NCBI GenBank assembly: GCA_965651815.1
Contig: CBFGTJ010000083.1
Coordinates: forward strand, 1 to 12,919
Direction of reading: 5' to 3'
DNA length: 12,919 nucleotides
Source: CBFGTJ01 sp965651815
GTDB lineage: Bacteria > Actinomycetota > Acidimicrobiia > Acidimicrobiales > Microtrichaceae
Below are positions 7,469 through 12,919 of this stretch, one piece after another (position 1 is the stretch's first letter; each line of letters starts with the position of its first letter). The translations under genes were made by a program, and so were the position numbers. The notes beneath the pieces were generated by a model. That model saw only the letters and a program-made list of their open reading frames with translations. It did no database searches and had not been told where the DNA came from.

Positions 7469-8799
7469 GCGTGCCGCGCCGCCTCGACGACCTCGGCCAC
7501 GCCGAGCTCGCGGTGCTCGTCCGGGAGTACCTGCTCGGCGGCCAGCTGATCGACCGGGCCGGCATGCCGCACGTGATCTCGCGCTTCGGCCGGGACGGGA
7601 TGGCGGAGATCGCGATCGAGGAGTGGATGGGCGCGAGCCCGATCTACACGCGCCGCACCCAGTCGCTGCTCGGGTTCGAGGGCGACACGGTCGAGACGAT
7701 CTTCAAGGGCATGCAGTTCGACATCGGCGCACCGCCGGAGTTCATGGACTTCCGCTACCGGGTCCACGACGACCACCGCGGCGAGTTCTGGCTCGACCAC
7801 TGCGGCGCGCTGATGGACGTCGAGCCGATGGGTGCCGACTACGTGCACGCGATGTGCCACACGATCGAGGACCCGACCTTCGACGCGACCGCGTGGGCGA
7901 CGAACCCGCGGGCGCGCATGCGCCCCGTGCACCGTCCCCCGAGGGCCCCGGAGGACCGGCACCCGCACTGTCACTGGACGGTCGAGGTGGTGGAGGACGC
8001 GGAACCGCTGCCGGAACCGGGGCCCGCGACCCTGATGCGGGCCACCCGCATCGCGCAGCTGCCCCTCACCCGCCCCGACCCCGGTTCTGTTCGGCGAGCG
8101 TCAAGGGAATCCTTGACGCTCGCCGAACAGAACGGGGAGGAACAGGTCGCGGAACAGCTGTGGGAGGACTACTCGGGGCCGCTCGACCCCGACCTGCGGA
8201 CCGAGCGGTTCACCGCCCCGACCCTGCTCGCGCTCGCGCAGGAAGTCGCGGTGCAGTGGCACCTGCTCGTGATCTCGTTCCTCCGTGCGATCGAGCGGCG
8301 CGCCGACGTGGAGACGGCGGTGACCATCGGCGCCCGCCAGTTCGCGGGGGTCGGGGGCGTCGTCGCGGGTCGACTGCGCGATGCGCTGGACCTGGGCGCC
8401 GGGCTCGACGGGGTCGCGCAGGTGCTCGAGCTGCACCCGGCGTTCCAGCCGCGCAGCTACGTCGACTGGCGCGTCGAGGTCGCAGACGGCGACCGGGGCG
8501 TCGGCTCGGTGCGTGTGCACCTCGGCGAGTGCGAGGCGCTGCGCGAGCGGGGCGTCGAGTCGTGGCTGACGGGCCTCGCGGCCGGCACCGCCGACGCGGC
8601 GCTCGACGCGATCGTGCGCGGCGTCGACCCGCGCGCCCGGTGCGTGCCGGGGCGACCTGCCGCGGGTGACGTCGCGACCTGGGAGGTCGTGCTCGACGAG
8701 GCCCCGGCACCGGTGTCCCGGGACGTGGAGCTGACGCGGTTCAGCACGGGCGCGGCGTTCGAGTTCACGACCACCCCCGTCGTGCTCGGCAGGCGGTAG
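7465..8799 (+). CDS. Uncharacterised 444-residue protein, possible metal-binding N-terminal half
   Basis: I do not recognise the family. The GTG start at 7465 overlaps the previous stop (GTGA) after GGAGGGCGG, so it is the last gene of the run. Residues 1-200 contain clustered Cys/His positions: DHC at 111-113 in FWLDHCGALMDVEPMG, C131-H132 in MCHTIEDPTFDATA, and HPHCHW at 166-171, which together could form a metal site. Residues about 225-444 form a second region with a hydrophobic helix (QWHLLVISFLRAIE) and a strand-rich end. The two are joined by a linker (about 200-225) that contains a perfect DNA palindrome read in frame. No signal peptide is seen. Rv0771 (carboxymuconolactone decarboxylase) would be expected at this position from mycobacterial order, but this is not that family. 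A catalytic or substrate-binding role in the same pathway is inferred from context only. Confidence 0.85.
   Translation: MSVPRRLDDLGHAELAVLVREYLLGGQLIDRAGMPHVISRFGRDGMAEIAIEEWMGASPIYTRRTQSLLGFEGDTVETIFKGMQFDIGAPPEFMDFRYRVHDDHRGEFWLDHCGALMDVEPMGADYVHAMCHTIEDPTFDATAWATNPRARMRPVHRPPRAPEDRHPHCHWTVEVVEDAEPLPEPGPATLMRATRIAQLPLTRPDPGSVRRASRESLTLAEQNGEEQVAEQLWEDYSGPLDPDLRTERFTAPTLLALAQEVAVQWHLLVISFLRAIERRADVETAVTIGARQFAGVGGVVAGRLRDALDLGAGLDGVAQVLELHPAFQPRSYVDWRVEVADGDRGVGSVRVHLGECEALRERGVESWLTGLAAGTADAALDAIVRGVDPRARCVPGRPAAGDVATWEVVLDEAPAPVSRDVELTRFSTGAAFEFTTTPVVLGRR
8084..8133. repeat. Perfect palindromic element with 23-base arms inside a coding region
   Basis: The left arm 8084-8106 and right arm 8111-8133 are exact reverse complements around the 4-base loop GAAT. 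The arms begin GTTCTGTTCGGCG and end CGTCAAGG. Reading is in frame with the surrounding gene and gives residues 207-223 (SVRRASRESLTLAEQN within it). The codons include TCT, GTT, CGA, TCA, AGG, GAA and TTG, which are rare elsewhere in the window, so this stretch was not shaped by the genome's coding bias. The segment falls between the two recognisable halves of the protein. Two more GAACAG hexamers follow at 8140 and 8152. It fits an inserted REP-like or Rickettsia-palindromic-element-like sequence. A terminator captured between two formerly separate genes is an alternative. Confidence 0.9.
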
Positions 8800-8817
8800 G
8801 ACCGGCGCCGCCGGTCC
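8799..8817. terminator. Bidirectional hairpin terminator between convergent genes
   Basis: GGACCGGC and GCCGGTCC form an 8-base-pair GC stem with a 3-base loop, starting at the last base of the + strand stop codon. The convergent phospholipase gene ends 16 bases further on, at 8833. There is no T-tract on either side, as is common for terminators in very GC-rich actinobacteria. Its position between converging stops suggests it ends transcription from both directions. Confidence 0.65.
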
Positions 8818-8832
8818 CACCGCCCGCCGTGC

Positions 8833-10416
8833 TCAGGCGGAGCCGCCCTCCGCCCAGGTTCCCGCCATGGCGCTCGGGGTCGCGTCGATGCCGACGCGCT
8901 CGAAGTAGCCCGCCTCGAGCGCGTCGAGCAGGTCGCCGCCGGGCCCGCCCGTGGGCTGCGGACCCTGCTCGGCCTGCGCCGGGACCGCGGTGGTCGTGGT
9001 CGTCGACGTGGTCGGCCAGGGCCGCGTGCCGGGCGGCTCGATGTGGGGGAACCCCCCGCAGATCGGCGTCGCGGCGCGCAGCGGGAGGTCCTCGATGTCG
9101 AACAGCTCGGGGTCGGGGCGGCTCGCCCCGAGCGACGCGCCGATGTTGTTCGCGTACCGGTCCCTCAGGGTCAGGGCCCACGGCGCGCTGCCGGTGCCCG
9201 GGCCCTCGGGCGGGGCGCCGAGGAAGCGCCACTCGAGGAACCGGGTGATCGAGGTGTGGTCGTAGGTGCGGTGGTCGACGTACCCGGGGCGGGCGTAGGG
9301 CGACGCGAGCACCGTCGGCACCCGGAAGCCGGCCTGGCCGAAGTTGTCGTCGTCGTTGGTCGACGCCCGCGAGTCCGGCAGGATCGGCGGCGGCACGTGG
9401 TCGAAGAACCCGCCCCACTCGTCGTAGGTGAGGATGAACAGGCCACGCTCCCAGTGCCGCGAGCGGGCGAACGCCTGGAAGGTGTCGCGCAGGAACCGCT
9501 GGCCGGCGTTGACGTCCGCGTGCGGGTGGTCGTCCGCCTGCCACCACGGCGCGTAGGGCGGATCGAGGAACGTGACCCGCGGCAGCGTCCCCTCCTCGCA
9601 CCGGGAGAAGTACTCGTCGATGGGGTGGATGATGTCGCCCATGCGGGGTCCCCACATCGCGAGCGACGGGAGGTCGCTGTAGTAGGACGCCACCGGCACC
9701 CCGGCCGCCCGCAGCCGGTCCCACACGGTGTCCCACTGGAAGCCGAGCTCGAAGATCGGCAGGTAGTTCCGCTTGTGGCCGCCGGACTGCGCCCCGTGCA
9801 GGTACTCGCGGTTCGGCTGCGTCGGTCCGAGCAGCGAGCAGTGGTAGCGGTCGAAGGTGGTGAACCGGCGGGCGAGGCGCGACGTGAACGGCAGGTCGTC
9901 GGCCTCGTAGTAGCCGAGCGCGAAGCGGTCGTTGTCCGAGCCCCGACCGAGGAAGCCGCGGTCCCGCTGGGCCCGCCCCGCGCCCCAGCCGTGCCCCGGG
10001 TCCTCGTAGCCGCAGCCCCTCCACGGGTTGGGCATGCGGTCGGAGGGCAGGTGGAACGAGTCGACCTCCTCGCCGTCCGGGGTGAGGTAGGTCTGGTGCG
10101 ACCGGGCGTCGATGCGGAAGGTGGGCCCGTAGTTGCGGACGCCCCGCTCGAGGTAGTCGCCGTCCCGGCCGAGCCAGCCCAGGTAGTGGTCGAACGAGCG
10201 GTTCTCCATCATCAGGATCACCACCGTGTCGATCGGGGACTCGGACGCGGGGAGGTCGAGGATGCTGCCCTCCGGCACGAACGACGGGTGGTACTCCCGC
10301 CCGATGCCCTCGAAGTCGACCGGGGGCGCGCACGCGCCGAGCAGCGTGTCGCCCAGGACGGCGGCGGTGCCGAGGAGCCCCGTCCTCCGCAAGAACGCCC
10401 GTCGGTCCATGCCCAT
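8833..10416 (-). CDS. Tat-exported phospholipase C / acid phosphatase-family lipoprotein
   Basis: A 527-residue phosphoesterase. The N-terminus carries a twin-arginine signal (DRRAFLRR, R5-R6), a hydrophobic stretch and a lipobox LGAC with C29, so the protein should be folded, exported by Tat and lipid-anchored outside the membrane. The core has the family motifs VVILMMENRSFDHYLG (from about residue 65), DDHPHADV and TYDEWGGFFDHVPPP (from T330), which contribute the active-site and metal ligands in phospholipase C and AcpA-type phosphatases. Phosphate esters or phospholipids are the expected substrates. The C-terminus adds a Thr-rich linker (469-476) and about 50 residues of unclear role. The ATG at 10416 is preferred over the one at 10410 because GGAGG lies 8 bases upstream. 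It is transcribed from its own promoter, convergent with the P450 run. Confidence 0.92.
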   Translation of the reverse strand: MGMDRRAFLRRTGLLGTAAVLGDTLLGACAPPVDFEGIGREYHPSFVPEGSILDLPASESPIDTVVILMMENRSFDHYLGWLGRDGDYLERGVRNYGPTFRIDARSHQTYLTPDGEEVDSFHLPSDRMPNPWRGCGYEDPGHGWGAGRAQRDRGFLGRGSDNDRFALGYYEADDLPFTSRLARRFTTFDRYHCSLLGPTQPNREYLHGAQSGGHKRNYLPIFELGFQWDTVWDRLRAAGVPVASYYSDLPSLAMWGPRMGDIIHPIDEYFSRCEEGTLPRVTFLDPPYAPWWQADDHPHADVNAGQRFLRDTFQAFARSRHWERGLFILTYDEWGGFFDHVPPPILPDSRASTNDDDNFGQAGFRVPTVLASPYARPGYVDHRTYDHTSITRFLEWRFLGAPPEGPGTGSAPWALTLRDRYANNIGASLGASRPDPELFDIEDLPLRAATPICGGFPHIEPPGTRPWPTTSTTTTTAVPAQAEQGPQPTGGPGGDLLDALEAGYFERVGIDATPSAMAGTWAEGGSA

Positions 10417-10448
10417 GTCCCCAGCCTCCGTGTCGCCCGGCCACCGGG

Positions 10449-10477
10449 AAGGTAGCGAAGCTGACCCCGGAAGTGAA
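10449..10477 (-). promoter_or_regulatory. Promoter of the phospholipase gene, with a dyad over the -35
   Basis: On the - strand, TTCACT (10477-10472) and TACCTT (10454-10449) are separated by exactly 17 bases and resemble housekeeping -35 and -10 hexamers. Transcription would start roughly 25 bases before the ATG at 10416, leaving room for the GGAGG site. A short dyad GAAC-CTC-GTTC at 10475-10485 overlaps the -35 edge and could be a regulator's operator, though it is short enough to arise by chance. Confidence 0.5.
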
Positions 10478-10557
10478 CCTCGTTCGACCTCGCGCGGGAA
10501 GATCTGCCCGTCGCGGGTGGGTCGGTGGGCCCGGGCCCGAGGGCGGGGGCGGGGTCG

Positions 10558-10746
10558 TCAGGTGCCCGGGTCGTCCCCCGGCCGGGCACGCTCGTCGAAG
10601 GCCCCCGGCGGCTTGCCGTGCCGTGCCGTCGCCGCCTGCTCCGGGAAGTCGCGCTCCTGGGCCTCGCGGACCTCCTCCTCGGTGGGAGGGTCCTCGACCG
10701 CCGCGTCCTCGACGGGCTGGGCGCCGGATTCTCCGTAGTCGCTCAT
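10558..10746 (-). CDS. Small acidic hypothetical protein
   Basis: A predicted 62-residue hydrophilic protein starting MSDYGESGAQPVED and rich in Glu, Asp, Pro and Ala, with no membrane segment, signal or cysteine. It is probably largely disordered. Third codon positions are mostly G or C, as in the confident genes, which supports real coding. The ATG at 10746 is chosen; a GTG at 10770 would add 8 residues but has a poorly spaced GGGGAG. No clear Shine-Dalgarno precedes the ATG. It lies alone between the phospholipase promoter region and the methyltransferase pair. I recognise no family, and a spurious open frame cannot be excluded. Confidence 0.5.
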   Translation of the reverse strand: MSDYGESGAQPVEDAAVEDPPTEEEVREAQERDFPEQAATARHGKPPGAFDERARPGDDPGT

Positions 10747-10870
10747 GTGGCCGCGGTACCCCGGTCGCACCGCTCCCCAACCGCCCCGACCCCCCGGGGG
10801 GGCCCTGCGATATGCCAGGAGCCGATCGTGGCGAAGTATTCCGACCCGGCAGAGGGCGCGGCCGGACCCG

Positions 10871-10905
10871 CCCCTGTTCCGTCAGGTCCCCCGGCGGAAC
10901 AGGGG
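10871..10905. terminator. Hairpin overlapping the 3' end of the small gene after the methyltransferase
   Basis: CCCCTGTTCCG (10871-10881) and CGGAACAGGGG (10895-10905) form an 11-base perfect stem with a 13-base loop. The stop codon of the - strand 109-residue gene (10884-10882) lies in the loop, so one arm is coding and the other lies just after the stop. It is the likely terminator of the methyltransferase operon. Its arms share the CTGTTC/GAACAG core with the large palindrome at 8084-8133, which may or may not be meaningful. Confidence 0.6.
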
Positions 10906-11211
10906 TGTGGTCTGGACGCGGAGGCCGAACTCCTCGTCGGGGTAGTCCCGGGCCTCGTGGATCTCGATGCCGAAGGGGTAGATGTCGAGCACCTCGCCGG
11001 TGGCCTCCATCCAGCCGATGACGGCGTCGCTCCAGCGCTCCTCGAGGATCGCCTGACGGACCGGGGCCGCGGCCTCGTCGTCCTCGGGGACCCACTCACC
11101 GATCCAGCGGAGCGCGATCACCTTGTTGAGCGTCTCCTCGGAGTCCGCGAGCAGCGGCGGGACCTCGGGGTCGCTGCGTCGCACGGCGAAGGCTCCGATG
11201 GACTTGAGCAC
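10882..11211 (-). CDS. Hypothetical 109-residue protein coupled to the methyltransferase
   Basis: A 109-residue acidic, soluble protein with no recognisable family. It has predicted helices around residues 24-72 (ETLNKVIALRWIGEW, then RQAILEERWSDAVIGWMEATGE) and a strand-rich tail ending RVQTTPLFRRGT. The GTG start at 11211 lies 2 bases after the methyltransferase stop, and no Shine-Dalgarno is visible. Translation probably depends on ribosomes finishing the upstream gene, which implies balanced production of the two proteins. The tight coupling suggests a functional partner: a specificity or regulatory subunit, an effector, or an antagonist of the methyltransferase. None of these can be chosen from sequence alone. 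Confidence 0.8.
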   Translation of the reverse strand: MLKSIGAFAVRRSDPEVPPLLADSEETLNKVIALRWIGEWVPEDDEAAAPVRQAILEERWSDAVIGWMEATGEVLDIYPFGIEIHEARDYPDEEFGLRVQTTPLFRRGT

Positions 11212-11213
11212 GG

Positions 11214-12764
11214 TCAGCCGGGGTGTTCGGCGAGGTCACCCTCGGTCCAGAACCCCGGCAGGGGAGAGGGGTCCGGCGTGGTCGCGTAGCACCGGAGCCG
11301 CTCCAGGCCCGCGGGGTCGTACAGCTCGATGGCGTCGAAGATGACGTCGGGACCGACCGCGCGGAGCGCCCGGTCGCCGGGGGAGCCGGGCCTCGGGAGG
11401 CTGGCGGTCAGCACCAGGACCCCGCCGTCACGCTCGTCCCGACCGTCGGCCATCGCCCGCAGGACGTGCAGCTCACCGAGCAGCCGCCAGACGGTGTCGG
11501 TCCGTTGCAGCCCCGGCCGGCTCGTCGTGAAGGCGCCGGCGACGTCGACCCACCACTGGCGGCTGCCGTCCGGGCTGGTGAGCCGGAAGTTGAACTCGAG
11601 GATGCCGGAGGGGTGGCGCGCCTTCTCGTCGACGTCGTCGAACCCCGCCTCGTGCAGGAGCGACTTCGCGATGTCCTGCGCGCGCTTGCCGTCGCGCACG
11701 GCGAGCGCCTGGAAGTGCTCCTGGCGGTCCTCGGGTGGGAGCTCGGCCAGCACACGCTGGCGCTGGTCGGGCGGCGCGGACGTGAGCACGCGGATCGCGT
11801 CGTGGCGCTCGTCGACCCGCGCCAGCTCGGCGTCGAGCCGCTGCTGCGCGAGCTCGACGTAGCCGGCGTCGGTGTCGTAGCCCACCCCGATGCGTCCGGC
11901 CCGGGCCGCGGCGACGAGCGTGGAGCCGGACCCCGCGAACGGGTCGAGGACGATGTCGTCGGTGTAGGTGTACAGGTCGATCAGGCGCCGGGGCAGCTCG
12001 ACCGGGAACGGCGCCGGGTGCCCGACCCGGGTCGCCGACTCCGCGTCGATGCGCCACACGTCGCGGGTGACGTCGACGAACTCGTCGTTCGCGAGCGTCG
12101 ACTCGTGCGGGAGCCCCCGGGCGCGGCGGTCCTTCAGGCTGAGCGCGCGGGCGAAGCGCCCCTTCGAGGCGATGATCACCCGCTCGGTCATGTCGCGCAG
12201 CACCGGGTTGGAGGCCTTCGCGAACGACCCCCACGCGCACGATCCCGAGGACGTCGACGCCTTCTCCCAGATGACCTCGCCGCGCAGCAGCAGCTGGAGG
12301 TCGTCCTGCAGGATGCTGATCACATCCGCGCTGAGGCTGCGGTAGGGCTTCCGGCCGAGGTTGGCGACGTTGACCGCGATCCTCCCGCCGGGCTCCAGCA
12401 CCCGCGTGCACTCGGCGAACACCTCCCGGAGCATGTCGAGGAACTCCAGGTAGGTGCCGGGGACCCGGGAGTCCGCGTCCGCCTCGCCGGTGACCGCCAG
12501 CTCGTACTCCTTGCCCACGAAGTAGGGCGGGGAGGTGACCACCAGGGCGACGCTCGAGTCGGGGAGCTGGTGCATGTCCGTGCTGGAGCCGTGGAAGATG
12601 CGGCCCCGCCCCAGCTCCTCGAGCAGCGACTCGGGACGGTTGACGTGCTCGTCGTCGGACAGCGCGGGCGGTGTGAAGCGGGCGTAGAACGCACTCGCGT
12701 CGTGCCCCTCCCGCCGGCCGACCCCGAACGCGGAGGTCTGGGTCCGCTCGTCCCGTGAATACAT
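11214..12764 (-). CDS. Beta-class site-specific DNA methyltransferase with extra C-terminal domain
   Basis: A 516-residue protein from the ATG at 12764. The catalytic motif TSPPY (residues 77-81) precedes the SAM-binding motif DPFAGSG (274-280); this order defines the beta class. TSPPY is more typical of N4-cytosine than N6-adenine enzymes. About 175 residues between the motifs probably include the DNA-recognition region. Residues about 300-516 form an added domain with ILEFNFRL, WWVDVAGAF and a conserved-looking LPGFWTEGDL end. The EFNF...VDV pattern faintly recalls a PD-(D/E)XK nuclease core but lacks the expected lysine. The frame extends upstream into the tRNA gene, so the long form is rejected; the chosen start fits a leaderless promoter. 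The 109-residue partner gene follows. No restriction gene is visible in the window. Confidence 0.88.
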   Translation of the reverse strand: MYSRDERTQTSAFGVGRREGHDASAFYARFTPPALSDDEHVNRPESLLEELGRGRIFHGSSTDMHQLPDSSVALVVTSPPYFVGKEYELAVTGEADADSRVPGTYLEFLDMLREVFAECTRVLEPGGRIAVNVANLGRKPYRSLSADVISILQDDLQLLLRGEVIWEKASTSSGSCAWGSFAKASNPVLRDMTERVIIASKGRFARALSLKDRRARGLPHESTLANDEFVDVTRDVWRIDAESATRVGHPAPFPVELPRRLIDLYTYTDDIVLDPFAGSGSTLVAAARAGRIGVGYDTDAGYVELAQQRLDAELARVDERHDAIRVLTSAPPDQRQRVLAELPPEDRQEHFQALAVRDGKRAQDIAKSLLHEAGFDDVDEKARHPSGILEFNFRLTSPDGSRQWWVDVAGAFTTSRPGLQRTDTVWRLLGELHVLRAMADGRDERDGGVLVLTASLPRPGSPGDRALRAVGPDVIFDAIELYDPAGLERLRCYATTPDPSPLPGFWTEGDLAEHPG

Positions 12765-12777
12765 GCGGCGCATCCTA
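12765..12777 (-). promoter_or_regulatory. -10 element for a leaderless methyltransferase mRNA
   Basis: On the - strand TAGGAT (12777-12772) matches the actinobacterial TANNNT -10 consensus and is followed by 7 bases and then the ATG at 12764. Transcription would therefore begin at or next to the A of the start codon, giving a leaderless mRNA, which agrees with the lack of a ribosome binding site. No good -35 hexamer is seen. An alternative ATG at 12773 would lie inside the -10 element and is unlikely. Confidence 0.5.
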
Positions 12778-12850
12778 CGGGGCGTCTGGGACACCGGAGG
12801 TGGTGGGGCCCGAGGACGGGCGGCCGCGGCGCACGGGTGGTTCGGTCCGG

Positions 12851-12919
12851 TGGAGGCGATGGGACTCGAACCCACGACCCCCTGCTTGCAAAGCAGGTGC
12901 TCTAGCCAGCTGAGCTACG
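12851..12919 (-). tRNA. tRNA-Ala (anticodon TGC), 5' end outside the window
   Basis: Read on the - strand, the sequence gives the D-arm start TAGCTCAG, an anticodon stem CCTGC/GCAGG with loop TTTGCAA, a T-arm GTGGG-TTCGAGT-CCCAT and the 3' acceptor strand CGCCTCC followed by discriminator A at 12851. The anticodon TGC (complement at 12888-12890) decodes GCA and related alanine codons. The acceptor strand predicts a 5' end GGAGGCG, of which about 5 bases lie beyond the window edge. The genome continues CCG after the discriminator, so the full CCA end is not encoded and must be added by the tRNA nucleotidyltransferase. Confidence 0.95.

Noticed and set aside
8125..8157. Three GAACAG hexamers read as a possible operator or repeat array
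   Set aside because: Spacing is irregular (15 and 12 bases), the first is part of the palindrome arm, and the others encode plausible EQ residues in the reading frame.
10790..10802. CCCCCC/GGGGGG palindrome
   Set aside because: A simple GC run with no spacer for a stable loop and no link to a gene end. Probably neutral.
8765..11095. 776-residue open frame on the - strand, and similar long Arg/Pro/Gly-rich frames on both strands
   Set aside because: These are by-products of extreme GC content with few stop codons. Their composition is low-complexity and they shadow genes with clear catalytic motifs.
11224..11234. TGTTCGGCGAG, an 11-base match to the arm of the 8084 palindrome
   Set aside because: There is no inverted partner here, it encodes ordinary residues near the end of the methyltransferase, and an 11-base match in such GC-rich DNA can arise by chance.
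12765..12875. N-terminal extension of the methyltransferase starting MGSSPIAST
   Set aside because: It begins inside the tRNA-Ala gene and crosses a plausible promoter, and its Pro/Ala/Arg-rich sequence looks non-coding. The leaderless ATG at 12764 is better supported.
12851..12919. tRNA-Ala as an occupied integration site
   Set aside because: I found no second copy of the tRNA 3' end, no integrase and no phage genes in the window, so an island boundary cannot be supported, only suspected.

Overview
The window is very GC-rich, with third codon positions nearly all G or C. It carries many actinobacterial hallmarks: a CYP51 of the mycobacterial type, tightly overlapping ATGA/TGATG gene junctions, a twin-arginine lipoprotein and a leaderless-type promoter. 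It most likely comes from a high-GC actinobacterium. The genus cannot be fixed from the sequence, and the GC content looks higher than in Mycobacterium.

Region 1 (1-8799, + strand) is one long collinear run of oxidative catabolic or biosynthetic genes. In order these are the tail of an unknown gene, a CYP123-like cytochrome P450, an SDR oxidoreductase, a CYP51-family P450, a small [3Fe-4S]-type ferredoxin, an NTF2/SnoaL-like protein, an aldehyde dehydrogenase, a second SDR, a 3-hydroxyisobutyrate-dehydrogenase-like enzyme and an uncharacterised 444-residue protein. Every junction overlaps or is separated by 2 bases, except a 61-base gap at 3715-3775. From memory, gene content and order match the Mycobacterium tuberculosis cyp51 neighbourhood (Rv0762c-Rv0767c and Rv0768-Rv0770). 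There the two halves are divergent; here they are fused head to tail on one strand. The likely logic is P450 hydroxylation fed by the ferredoxin, followed by stepwise alcohol, aldehyde and acid oxidation of a lipid-like or isoprenoid-like substrate. No ferredoxin reductase is visible.

The most striking single feature is a perfect inverted repeat with 23-base arms and a 4-base loop (8084-8133). It lies in frame inside the last gene of the run, apparently in the linker between its two halves, and is made of codons that are otherwise rare here. It looks like a palindromic element that inserted into a gene and was tolerated as coding sequence.

Region 2 (8799-12919, - strand) faces the first run across a compact bidirectional terminator. 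It holds a Tat-exported phospholipase C/acid phosphatase-family lipoprotein with its own promoter, a 62-residue acidic hypothetical protein, a two-gene unit and a tRNA-Ala(TGC) cut by the window end. The two-gene unit is a beta-class DNA methyltransferase with a roughly 200-residue extra C-terminal domain, followed 2 bases later by a 109-residue protein of unknown function. The methyltransferase pair next to a tRNA is the best candidate here for an undescribed DNA-modification or defence-type system, but no restriction enzyme, integrase or attachment-site duplication is visible.
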